The notes beneath the pieces were generated by a model, which did not search any database, had not been told where the DNA came from, and was given only the letters and a program-made list of their open reading frames with translations. From contig CM055066.1 of the NCBI GenBank assembly GCA_029204045.2, positions 45,212,342-45,276,341 on the forward strand: a DNA stretch of 64,000 bases. Direction: 5' to 3'. A program made the position numbers and the translations under genes. Origin of the DNA: Tillandsia leiboldiana. Its lineage: Eukaryota > Streptophyta > Magnoliopsida > Poales > Bromeliaceae. Positions 8,927-17,714 of this stretch are shown here, in pieces. Position 1 is the first letter of the stretch. Every line of letters begins with the position of its first letter.

Positions 8927-9986
8927 AGGCAGTACCAGTGTCTACAGGTGGTCGGATTGGGTTATTTAGGCAGGCTTCTAGACACTGATGCATACTTTCA
9001 GTTGTGTTTAGACCAGTACTAGTGTTGTTGGGAACCATTCGGGGTTTGACGGCGGTCCCGTGGTCGTTGCGAGTTCTTTGACCTTTGTGTGAGAGGTTGA
9101 GCATCTTGAGTATATCCGTACTGAGAAAGAGAGCATGGGTTTGACGGCGGTCCCGTTTGGACGCCCTACGTAATTCCTGCCCGTCAGCGGGAGGTGGTTG
9201 TAGGTGGGCGCAGGTTTGACTGGACCCGATGTGGCAGTCAGCTCGATTGGGTCGATTGAGCACCTCGTGTGCGAGTGTTGCATATATTTATCAGAGTTTC
9301 CCTATTTGAGCATTCAGATAGAGGCATGGTAGCTGTAGAGTGTCATCTGCTTCTTCTTTAAGTCTTACTGCATTAGTTATCTTTTGCCTCTAGTGGTCTT
9401 GGTGGGCAGATCGTCGGGCCTATTGGCGATACCCACTGAGAACTCCCTTTTTGCGTAGTTCTCACGCCCGTCGGGGGTTTTCCCCCTTTTGTCCTTTCTC
9501 TCCCTTGTTTTGCAGAGTCTTGGCGGGTGTTGCCGTTTCTGCGGTTGCTGTTCGCGATGAGGGAGTAGCGAGCTAGATCCTGACTCATTGGAGAGTAGCG
9601 GTACCCCCCCCCCCCCCCCCCCTTTTGAGGAGATTTTCAGTATAGTCGGTAGATTAGTATTCATTTCCTCTTTTGAGAGACTGATGTAGTGAGGATATGA
9701 TGTATTGAGAGCTGGTACACTTTCTTTTAGTTGAGATATCTCCCTGTTGAGCTGAGTTCGTACTCGAGGTTATTGTATGATTATCATTTTTGGGAGATGG
9801 ACCTTGTTGTTATATCTTCAGTTGTACAGTGGTTGATATTATTTCTATAGCAGTTTTATCTTTTAGCTCTGATATCTGTTAGCTGTAGCTCTTTTTGCAG
9901 GTAGGATGCTTCGCCTATGCGGGTTTGGCATAGGTGGCGGATCTGTTGGCGAGCCCGGGTCGCAGTTTCGACCCCGGGGCGTGACA

Positions 9987-10805
9987 ACTTGAATTACCCC
10001 TTCGAAAGTTGCGGCAAAACTTCCTTGTCAAGAGAGCGAGCTGCTTCTCAAATTCCTCCATAGAAAGGTTCTCGTCATCGTCTGAGGAGGATGTATCCGC
10101 GTCTTCTTCCTTAGTTGTTTTCAACGCATAACCTGAAGACTTAGAAGAGGATGCTTTTCCAGAAGAATTGTTAGTAGTAAATGTCATTTCATATGTTTGT
10201 AATGAACCAACTAATTCTTCTACACGCATTTCGTCCGGGTGTTTAATAGTTTCAATGGCTGTAACCTTTGGGCGAAATCGTTCAGGAAGAGTTCTTAAGA
10301 TCTTTCTTACAACCTTAAATTCTGGAATCTTCTCTCCCAGGTTAGCACATGAGTTTACGATGTCTTGCAATCGTGTATAGTAGTCCGTGAAAGATTCATT
10401 TTCTGCCATCAAGATAGAGTCAAACTTGCTCGTAAGCATTTGCAGTTTCTGAATCTTCACGAGGTTAGTTCCCTCATGTGTAACCTGAAGAACATCCCAG
10501 ATTTCTTTCGCAGTCTCACATGCCGAGACGCGAGAGAATTCAGCTTGAGATAAGGCATTAAAAATAGCATTAATTCCCTTGCCATTGTAAGAAGATGAAT
10601 CTAACTCTTCCTTGGTCCATTTCGACCTAGGTTTTAAGGTGCGAACATCAGAGATAATTTCAGTTGGATTAGACCATCCTAATTCAATTGATTGCCACAC
10701 CCTTTCGTCGATGGAAATTAAAAAGGCTTTCATTCGTACTTTCCAGTACGCATAATTTGTTCCATCAAAGAAAGGGGGTCGATTGATGTTTCCACCTTCA
10801 ACCAT
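9987..10805 (-). pseudogene. Copia gag, truncated by element A insertion
   Basis: The ATG at 10805 follows the primer-binding site by about 15 nt. The open frame gives about 270 residues of copia-type nucleocapsid polyprotein: an N-terminal NRPPFFDGTNYAYWKVRM motif, then KEIWDVLQVTHEGT, LQMLTSKFD, and VRKILRTLPERFRPKVTAIE, all typical of the UBN2 gag domain. A serine/glutamate-rich stretch (SSSDDDEN) precedes the break. The zinc knuckle and all pol domains that should follow are displaced by element A. The open frame runs on into A's LTR to 9915, but those last residues are LTR sequence. No frameshift is seen before the break, so this copy was probably intact when A inserted. Confidence 0.88.
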
Positions 10806-10820
10806 TGTTTACAACCCTAT

Positions 10821-10836
10821 TCCCTCTCTGATACCA
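10821..10836 (-). other. Primer-binding site of the copia element (initiator tRNA-Met)
   Basis: On the minus strand TGGTATCAGAGAGGGA lies 2 nt after the LTR end CCCAACA and matches the 3' end of initiator tRNA-Met. Confidence 0.92.
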
Positions 10837-11142
10837 CTTGTTGGGTTATATGAAATGTAGATCTAAATAGGGGAAAAAACACCTAGAGGGGGGTGAATAG
10901 GTGTAAACGTATAAACACTCAAAAATTGTTGCGATAAAAAACCCAATGCGGAAATAAAAATAACACGCAAGATTTTTACGTGGAAAACTCCATCACCGGA
11001 GTAAAAAACCACGGGACCGATAACACGGCAGAAATCCACTAGAATTAAAACACGTACAAGGTGATTTACCGTACACACTTACGACTCAACCTTTTCCATA
11101 CGCTCCTAGAGGATCTTCTCCGCTCGCTCCACGACGCTTCTC

Positions 11143-11315
11143 GAATCCACGATCTGCGCCCAACGCCGAATCCACGGCGTCCAACGTCGAATCCACGACG
11201 TCCGACCGAATCCACGGTCTTCACCCAGTAGCACCCTTCGAATCCACGAACGTGCCTCGCTCCGAATCCACGAGAGCGGTTGAACCTTGAATCCACAAGG
11301 ACACGCGAATCCACG
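11143..11315 (-). other. Tandem array of eight stem-loops with identical loop in the copia leader
   Basis: GAATCCAC (plus strand) starts at 11143, 11168, 11189, 11208, 11240, 11264, 11289 and 11307. In each, the loop AATCCA is closed by G-C. The flanks differ but stay complementary: ACGCCG/CGGCGT, ACGTCG/CGACGT, GACCG/CGGTC, TTCG/CGAA, CCTTG/CAAGG, CGCG/CGCG, one stem with a single bulge (CGCTCCG with CGAGAGCG), and a weak 3-bp one (TCG/CGA). In the sense RNA the loop reads UGGAUU. The array lies a few hundred nt downstream of the TATA box, so it should be transcribed. Its partner is unknown. Confidence 0.8.
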
Positions 11316-11603
11316 CGCCGATTTTGGGGAAATCGTTGTTTTTGGGTGGTGATGATCCGCCGAATACTTAGATCAAAGATAGATCGGAAATACCATCTAA
11401 GTATTCATTAGTTTGATTCAACTCAAGATGTGAGTATGAAAACCTAGATTCAAACTAATCAATATAGATGAAGAAACATAGAGTATTCTCTAATGATTTC
11501 CTTTCTTCTCTATATGTGGATCTAGGCCGTATGAAATGATATATGAATATGATGGCTCTATGTGATTATTTTGGATTCGCCCTAGAAAAAGAGTCATATG
11601 GTC

Positions 11604-11611
11604 TATTTATA
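11604..11611 (-). promoter_or_regulatory. TATA box of the copia LTR
   Basis: CCTATAAATAG on the minus strand, about 515 bp into the LTR. It lies between the palindrome array and the stem-loop array. Confidence 0.75.
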
Positions 11612-11677
11612 GGTTAGAAACATTTGGAAGGAGATAAGAATCAAAAACCTAACATTTCTGGAATTTTTACGGACGGC

Positions 11678-11898
11678 GATCCGGATCGGATTTGGGCGAT
11701 CCGGATTGCAGTAGCAAGATAGACGGTTTCCAGAAAAACAAACGTTCGGGATCCGGATCGGAATGCCTGATCCGGATCGTTCATACATTTCAGAAAACTC
11801 AACGTTCGGGATCCGGATCGTGAGATGCTGCGATCCGGATTGAAGTAATGTATGAAACAACAACCTTCGGGATCCGGATTGCTGGCTCGGATCCGGAT
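11678..11898 (-). promoter_or_regulatory. Eight copies of palindrome ATCCGGAT in copia U3
   Basis: GATCCGGAT starts at 11678, 11698, 11750, 11769, 11810, 11832, 11871 and 11890: four pairs, 19-22 bp within a pair, and roughly 60-72 bp between pairs. The core is an 8-bp perfect palindrome. The pairs lie in imperfect tandem units and about 70-290 bp upstream of the TATA box. An enhancer bound by a dimeric factor is an inference; I do not know the factor. Confidence 0.7.
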
Positions 11899-12126
11899 CC
11901 TGAACATGTCCGAACACCAGTTTTTGATTTTTATGCAGTTAAAAATTCTTCCAGGTGTTTCTACACTATAAGAAGTATTCGGATCACCAATAATCTTTAG
12001 TTAAACCTACCTGATCCTTTTGAATTCTTCTTTCTTGAGATTGAGTTAAATGATCCAACTTTCTTCACCTTCAATCTTCAAGACTTGAACCTTTCACGAA
12101 ACTACGCCAACTCAAATTCCGTAACA

Positions 12127-12739
12127 GATACTGTTTACTTTACCTTTTTGTTCATTTCATTACGCATCGTAGCTAGTTGTGGATCGCGATACCCCCGTGG
12201 GATCGATGTGGATGTTGGACTATTTTTATAACTCTTTTGGTTGGGTGTTTGTTCTTACTTCTTTACTTGGCCGCTTTCAAACTACAAACAAGAAACATGG
12301 AAAATATTGCGAAAACCGTTTTAAAAATACGGGTGCCGTGTGAGCGCCGTTTTCAAATTCTGTGGATTTATGTGATTTCGAAATTAGTTTTATTAAACCT
12401 GGTGTCGGGTGGGCACCGATTTCAAACCCTGTGGTTTTATCCTTTCAAAAATAGTCGGCCCCTTTATTACTTGTGGAAATTGATTGTATGTTGTTGAAAA
12501 TGATTGTATGTGATTGGCAACCGGTCTAGTGTGGTTAAAGGCATGCTTATGTGAACTTTGTAATCAGGACGCCGTGCATATACAAAGGAGACTCTGCCCG
12601 TTTGCAGAGTGAATTTGTATATGCGGCGGGTCTGGGCACGCGCCGGGGGAGATTGGTTTCAAAAAAAAAATATATATGTGAAATTTTGGGAGCATCGGTG
12701 GCTACCGCTCCACGCGTAAAAACCCCCCGGGGCGTGACA
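12127..12739 (+). repeat. 5' LTR of element D (3' end only)
   Basis: It is similar to the last part of the B and C LTRs, including two CGTGTGG-type hairpins (12332-12348 and 12401-12417), the 47-nt hairpin at 12577-12623, and the GGGGCGTGACA end. The upstream part is cut off by the copia insertion. Confidence 0.85.
12577..12623 (+). other. Conserved 47-nt LTR hairpin (D)
   Basis: Outer arms CATATACAAA and TTTGTATATG, inner arms ACTCTGC and GCAGAGT. It ends 116 nt before the LTR end. Equivalents: B 17321-17367 and 34741-34787, C 20175-20221 and 27920-27966, I 61438-61484 on the minus strand. Confidence 0.75.
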
Positions 12740-12747
12740 GATTAAGA

Positions 12748-12759
12748 TGGTATCAGAGC
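12748..12759 (+). other. Primer-binding site of D (initiator tRNA-Met)
   Basis: TGGTATCAGAGC, 8 nt after the LTR end. Confidence 0.92.
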
Positions 12760-13830
12760 AAACAACTTTAACCACAGTAGACGCTGTCCAACATCCACGG
12801 GGTACATCATCACTAGCTACTGACCAATGAAATGATCAGGGTATAGATGCGTAGAGATGCGAGAGTGCGGGATTGTCAAGTTTGGTTTTCGGTTTGGCTC
12901 GGGTGTTGTGCTTGTGTGGTCGGGCTAATTTGGAGGTTGGGGTCGAGGCCGGCTCCCACCGGGGTCGTGATGGTTGCTATGAATCAATGGATTAGACAAC
13001 CAGCACAGGACACGGTGGGTCTGCTGACGGTGGTTGTGCCCATGCTGCGGCTGTTAGTACCGCGAAACGTTGTGTCGGCTTTCGTTTTCCCGAACCCCTT
13101 CATTTCCGCCGATGATCTGGTCATCGTTAGTAACGGTGGCGGGTAATAGTGTAACCCACCGGCGCTTGTTAGTGTGTCGGCCGTTTTGTCGGTCGTGAGT
13201 AACTGGATAGCCTTTTGTCTGGATTTGTACCTTCTGCGTCCTCGGGTGTTAGGCTACAGCGGCTAGTCGGCCGATTCGTTTTGCACCTTGGACAAGGTAG
13301 GGGTGGGAACGAGGACTCTTCCCCTACGTTTGTTACCCATAGTTCGGCTTCTTACTGTAGACACTGCGATGGTTGTAGAGATCGACGTGATGGGGATCTG
13401 TTGACTGCTTGGAGCTTTGGCACTGATCACTTTCGGTTAGGATGCCTTGTACGCAGCCCTTTCTGTGGGGTAGACCTGGTGGTAGGCCTTAGAGCTGAAG
13501 CCTAACTTTAGTTTTGACCGTCGCCTCGGTCGGACGGACCGTCGGAGCGGGTAATCCGGGACGGTGGATTTGCTCCGAGCTAGTGACTCGTGTTGGTGAC
13601 GGGTGGAGGTGGCCCGTGTTGGTGACGGGTGGGAGCAGTCCGTGTTGGTGACGGGTGAGTTCGTTGCTCTCCGGGGAGTTTTTCTGGTTGTTAGTAACCC
13701 AGCCTGCTTAGCTGGCACCTCTTGGAGCCTCGTGAGGGTGTTAGTGTGACCTTTCCCTTGTTGTTGGGTTAGTTGTGTTGGACTTTTAGGGGCTCTTCGG
13801 TGCGGGTTGGGAGGTATGACTAGGGTACCT
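12760..13830 (+). other. Element D internal region without recognisable gene
   Basis: It starts with a leader like that of B, then about 1 kb where gag and protease would be expected. No gag core or zinc knuckle is readable. A short tandem repeat with GTGTTGGTGACGGGTG occurs three times at about 13588-13665. I call it decayed or replaced gag sequence. Confidence 0.4.
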
Positions 13831-15139
13831 CGACGCATTGCGAGAGGTCATCCTCTCTTTCGAGCTTCTACCAGGCACAACTAGGAGATCTTCCGGATGA
13901 AGGATCCTTCAGACCGAGGGTGTCGCCTTGAGGCGCACCCGTACTCTGCGTGCAATAGAAGAATGGAAGCCTACGTCCATGCATCAACTACAGGGAGATA
14001 AACAAGGTTACAGTGAAGAACAAGTCCAGGATTGATGACCTCTTCAATCAACTGCGAGGAGCACTTGTGGATTATTCTTCGGAATCTTAGGGGCCAGAAG
14101 CTGTTCGCTAAGTTTATGAAATGGGAGTGCGGACTTCTCGAAGTGGGCTTTGGAGCACAAGGTGTCAGCAACAGGAATCACAGAGATTATGAGCGGAACT
14201 GCCCGACACACGATCCGGAACTGGCAGCAGTCGCCTTCATTTTAAAGCTTTGGAGACTCCGCCTTTTTGGAGTTCATCGTGATGTGTTTTCGGATCGCCA
14301 GAGCCTTACATTTGGTTCACATAGGAAGAGTTGTTTTGTGGCAGGGACGTGGATTGAAGTTGGTGAAGGACTCGATTTGTCCACCCGGTATCACCCGGAA
14401 AAGCAAGCGTAGTAACGGATGTCTTGAGCGAGAAGGGTCAAATCGAGGAGGAACCGATAAGCGCGATTACTATGCAGCACCGATACGGTCGCGCGACTCT
14501 TGTCCTTGATGGTCGAGCCAACCCTATTAGAGAAATCCTGGAAGGTCAGAAAACAGGCGTAGGGATACAACTTATTCGAGACAAGACCCCCAGACCATGC
14601 ATACGACTTTACGGCGAGTGCGAACTACGCAATACGTCTCCAAGGGCGGACTTGCGTGCCCGAGCTACCAGTGTTGAAGAAAGAGTTACTGTTAGAGGCG
14701 CACTCCGTTCCCTTCGCGGCGCACCCAGGTGACACGAAGATGTACGAGGACCTCGAGCAGAATTTTGGTGGACTAGAGACTCACGGCTGGTGTCGAACCT
14801 TTGGCAAGTCTACAACAAGCTCTAGAGACTAAACCACACCTCAACACGGCGTTGCACCCCCAGACCGACGGACAGCCCGAGCAAGTGAATCGGATTCTCG
14901 AAGATGTGCTCTGAACCTGCGTACTTGATTATGGTGATGGATGGTCACCGCTTTTGAGCTTAGAGAGGACCTGAGCTTCGACGGAACACCGGTGCGGATC
15001 ATAGCACGAGAGGACAAAAAGGATTGCGCAACCGGACGATCCCCTATGGGAAGGTGCTGTGGAGCAACCAGGAAGAACGTGAAGCAACTTGGGAACTGGA
15101 GTCAAAGATGAGGGAGTGCTACCCAGATTTATTCGTTGT
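13831..15139 (+). pseudogene. Decayed pol of element D
   Basis: Fragments run in pol order with large internal losses. RT fingers are at about 13860-14060 (pieces of LLDKGF, RPSVSPWGAPVL and the DYREINKVT region, then RIDDLFNQLRGA). The sequence then jumps to the RT end near 14080-14165. RNase H is at about 14180-14340 (DYERNCPTHDPELAAVAF, FSDRQSL). A piece of the integrase core is at about 14845-14950 (FHPQTDGQ-like with a stop). The chromodomain-like tail is at about 14955-15139 (SKMRECYPDLF). The FIDD catalytic segment of RT is lost. The tail continues after element B at 34906 (VKFRG), which confirms the insertion point. Confidence 0.8.
15135..15139 (+). repeat. Target-site duplication GTTGT, left of element B
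   Basis: The GTTGT immediately before the B LTR is repeated immediately after it at 34901-34905. Five-bp duplications are normal for Ty3/gypsy insertions. Confidence 0.92.
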
Positions 15140-15414
15140 TGTAAGACCCGGTCTTTTCTAAACCCTTCTTGTCACCCTCTTCTTGTAATGTCCGACCGAG
15201 GGCCTCATTTTGGTGTTTTTCCGGACAGACCGTCGGGGCCCGCAGATAATTTTAGGCGGTAGAGCTCGCGGAGCGGAGCGCACGGGCGCGATCGGTTTCA
15301 ATTTCTGACTTCCGGTCTGATCAGAATTAATTCTCGAAGTTGGGGTCCCCTTAGGCGTCTCGGGATCCGTGTTGGCAACCCGCACATCTTTTAAGGTAAA
15401 CCCTAACTTTTTAA

Positions 15415-15423
15415 TATATATAA
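15415..15423 (+). promoter_or_regulatory. TATA box of element B LTR
   Basis: TATATATAA about 275 bp into the LTR; the 3' LTR copy is at 33251-33259. Confidence 0.7.
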
Positions 15424-15723
15424 CCGGATGGGAAAGGGAATTAGGGTTCCTTTTGTTTTTGTGGCCGCCTCTTTTCTTTTACTTCTCCCCTCGTAGCCGC
15501 CGGCAAGGAGTAACCAAGGACTCGGGCGAGGGTGGACCGGTGGAGGCAAGCGGACGATCCCTCTCCTTCCTCCTCTTTCGCGCATCGAGGTGATTCGGGG
15601 TGCGTTTTCGTTCGGGTAATCTATTTTCCTTTCGTTTTGTTGGTCACGAGGAGGGAGGAGGGGCGGTGCCGTCGCGCACCACCGCCTGCGGGGCCGGCCG
15701 CGGGTGGGGCGCCCGTGCGTGCA

Positions 15724-16099
15724 GGTGCCGCGCGGGGTCGCCCCGCACTGCTGGCAGCGCGCCCGCGCGGCGCCCGGCCGCGCGGGGCCGCCCGCAGGAG
15801 GGGCGACCGCGCGGGCTGGTGCCGCGCGGGGTCGCCCCGCACCGCGGGCAGAGCGCCCGCGCGGCGCTCGGCCGCGCGGGGCCGCCCGCAGGAGGGGCGC
15901 CCGCGCGGGCTGGTGCCGCGCGGGGTCGCCCCGCACCGCGGGCAGCGCGCCCGCGCGGCGCACGGCCGCGCGGGGCCGCCCGCAGGAGGGGCGCCCGCGC
16001 GGGCTGGTGCCGTGCGGGGTCGCCCCGCACCGCGGGCAGCGCGCCCGCGCGGCGCTCGGCCGCGCATGGCCGCCCGCAGGAGGGGCGCCCGCGCGGGCT
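15724..16099 (+). repeat. GC-rich minisatellite, four 94-bp units plus a partial, in B 5' LTR
   Basis: Units start at 15724, 15818, 15912 and 16006, with a partial from 16100. Each begins GGTGCCGYGCGGGGTCG and ends GCGCGGGCT. The 3' LTR of B retains only flanking sequence (about 33500-33560), so the array was lost there or grew here. Confidence 0.92.
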
Positions 16100-17057
16100 G
16101 GTGCCGCGCGGGGCTGTGCCCAGGCGGAGTGTGCGCCGCACAGGCCGGTGCCGTGCGGGGAACTCCGCCGCACGCTGTTGGGAGTCGATGTGAGTTTCGG
16201 ACCTCTAAGTCTTGACTTGCCCATGTTCCTTCAGGAGTGCGGGACGCTGTTGGCGACTGGTGCACGGACGCGGACTGGACGAACGCAGGACGACGCACAC
16301 AAGGTGGGTACATTCTCGGGGATTGTGGGAATAGGGATTTACTGTTAGAAATAGCATGTTGGGGCAAGGTGGAATTGTTAGTCTTCTTCTGTTTATGCAC
16401 TAACCCTGTTATGTTATTGTACTTAATATCAATCTGAGGCTCAAGTTTTGCTACACGCACACCAGCGGTTTGGCCACCGCAAGGGTGTGCTTTTCTGGAA
16501 AAGTGGTACGTTGACCCGTGTACCCCACGCGACGGTGGCGTTAGGAATGGGGGCCCCCATGGGTGGGGGGTGTGAGCGGTGATGTCGAGGCAGGTGCTCG
16601 GCGGCCGAGGCAGGTGCTCGGCGGTGGACATCGGGAAAGGTGCCCGATGTTGTTTTGATACAGGGTGTGGTTAAGGTGGATGATGCATGAGAGGGATGGT
16701 TGCTCCGGTTTTGTGGTTTGCCCTATTATTGTTTCTCTTATGCTTATCATGCTATTTCTAGTCACTGATTTCCCACTCCGTGACAGGTTCGTCCAGGGGC
16801 GAGTGCTAGGGCACCGGTGAGGCCGCGAGGATACTGTACTAATTTTTAGTGACTTCAGATACAGTGACTCTTCTCTCATTTTCCTTTTATTACTCATGTT
16901 AGCTAGTTTGTGGATTGCGACACCCCCGTGGGGTCGAAGTGGATGTTGCCTTTTCCCTTTTTGAATAAACAAATGATTGATACATTCTTTCTTACTTGGC
17001 CGTTTCAAACAATGAAAAGCAAAGAAAACCGTTTGCGAAAACTACTTTTAAAACGTG

Positions 17058-17147
17058 GGTGTCGTGTGGGCACCGAATTTTACAACCCTGTGAATTTATG
17101 TGGCTTTCAAACGGTCTTTCCAAAAATGATGGCATCGTGTGGATGCC
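17058..17147 (+). other. Two CGTGTGG-loop hairpins in B 5' LTR
   Basis: GGTG..CACC (17058-17074) and GGCAT..ATGCC (17131-17147) both enclose the loop CGTGTGG. The stems differ by compensating changes. See the matching tandem set in C at 19881-20035. Confidence 0.6.
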
Positions 17148-17320
17148 GCTCTCAAAACCTTGTGATTATTTATCCTTTCAAAACATCGGCCTCTATGTTC
17201 TAGGTGAATGTTAGAATATCATGTGAGTGGTTTGGTTGTATGTGAACGAGATCCCAACTGATGTGGTTAGAGATTGTATGTGCTACGCCTTGTGAGACAT
17301 TTTGTATTTGAGACGCCGTG

Positions 17321-17367
17321 CATATACAAAGGAGACTCTGCCCGTTTGTAGAGTGAATTTGTGTATG
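17321..17367 (+). other. Conserved 47-nt LTR hairpin (B, 5' copy)
   Basis: Arms CATATACAAA and TTTGTGTATG (one G-U pair) around inner arms ACTCTGC / GTAGAGT. It ends 114 nt before the LTR end. The 3' LTR copy is at 34741-34787. Confidence 0.75.
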
Positions 17368-17489
17368 CGGCGGGTCTGGACACGCACCGGGGAGCATTGG
17401 TTTACAAAAAAAAAATATATGGCTGAATCAGGAGCATCGGTGGCTCCTCTTCCGCGCGATTCGAGCCCCCGGGGCGTGACAGATTAAGA

Positions 17490-17503
17490 TGGTATCAGAG
17501 CGG
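17490..17503 (+). other. Primer-binding site of B (initiator tRNA-Met)
   Basis: TGGTATCAGAGCGG, 8 nt after the LTR end. It is followed by a 211-bp untranslated leader with a poly-G run, which runs to the C insertion at 17714. Confidence 0.93.
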
Positions 17504-17709
17504 TAAACTTTAACCACAACAGTCGGGGCCTAACATCCACGGGGCGCAATACTCTGGCTACTGAGTAATAAAGTGAACACGGGATAAATAAATAAAACGC
17601 GAGTGCTCGTTGAGAGAAAGGGGGGGGGGATTGGTGTTCTTTTTCTTTTTCTCCCTTTTAGGGCCAGCATTTGCGGTGTTCCGTTTTGTTTAAACTAGGA
17701 GTAACTAGT

Positions 17710-17714
17710 TCGTG
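17710..17714 (+). repeat. Target-site duplication TCGTG, left of element C
   Basis: TCGTG is repeated at 28090-28094. The sequence then continues into the B gag start, so C inserted in B's leader. Confidence 0.95.

Larger units (their letters stand above)
1..9986 (+). mobile_element. Element A: non-autonomous Ty3/gypsy LTR retrotransposon (5' end outside window)
   Basis: Bases 1-2428 and 7582-9986 are near-identical direct repeats, and the second is the end of a longer repeat starting at 5872. This gives the order partial 5' LTR, primer-binding site, 3.4 kb internal region, polypurine tract, complete 3' LTR. The internal region keeps only broken protease, RT, RNase H and chromodomain-like fragments and no integrase I can recognise, so the copy cannot encode its own transposition. 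It interrupts a minus-strand copia gag at 9986/9987. The 5 bp after the 3' LTR are ACTTG, the expected target duplication; the partner copy lies left of the window. LTR start and end resemble those of elements E and F. Confidence 0.9.
5872..9986 (+). repeat. 3' LTR of element A, complete (4115 bp)
   Basis: It begins TGTGGTGACCC after the polypurine tract and ends GGGGCGTGACA, so it has the TG...CA ends expected of an LTR. U3 spans about 5872-6840: its upstream half is GC-rich with repeated ACGTGGC sites, and it ends in a clear TATA box. Transcription from there would give an R-U5 leader of about 3.1 kb. That leader holds AG|GT junctions at 7545, 7730 and 9900, the 79-bp repeats, the GAGAACT hairpin, a further hairpin with arms CCTATGC / GCATAGG near 9914-9935, and a long poly-C run near 9604-9622. 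Confidence 0.95.
9987..12126 (-). mobile_element. Ty1/copia retrotransposon, 5' part only (minus strand)
   Basis: Read on the minus strand, an LTR (12126 to 10839, starting TGTTACGG and ending CCCAACA) is followed after 2 nt by a tRNA-Met primer-binding site and then a gag ORF. Element A cuts the gag at 9987, so the rest lies left of the window. On its other side the copia LTR interrupts the LTR of element D. The 5 bp next to it there are GATAC, the likely target duplication. Gag resembles the plant UBN2 type; assignment to the SIRE/Opie group is a weak impression only. Confidence 0.85.
10839..12126 (-). repeat. 5' LTR of the copia element (1288 bp)
   Basis: It has TGTTAC...CCAACA ends on the minus strand. 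In transcription order it contains: a U3 with eight copies of the palindrome ATCCGGAT (11678-11898), a TATA box at 11604-11611, and a leader with eight tandem stem-loops sharing one loop (11143-11315). Near its 3' end is the inverted repeat ACACCTA...TAGGTGT (about 10878-10905) around a G-rich loop. No protein is encoded. Confidence 0.9.
15140..17481 (+). repeat. 5' LTR of element B (2342 bp)
   Basis: It starts TGTAAGACCCGG and ends GGGGCGTGACA. A block shared with the C and D LTRs (GTCGGGGCCCGC ... GAGCTCGCGG ... GGCGCGATCGG, about 15230-15298) lies upstream of a TATA box at 15415. The GC-rich 94-bp array follows at 15724-16099. Downstream are tandem CGTGTGG-type hairpins (17058-17074, 17131-17147) and the 47-nt hairpin (17321-17367). 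Long ORFs on both strands over the array are repeat artefacts. Confidence 0.95.

Noticed and set aside
15403..16631. Long overlapping ORFs on both strands (up to 336 aa)
   Set aside because: They cover the GC-rich 94-bp array, where stop codons are rare in all frames. The products are low-complexity R/P/A/G repeats that match nothing, and the 3' LTR lacks the array.
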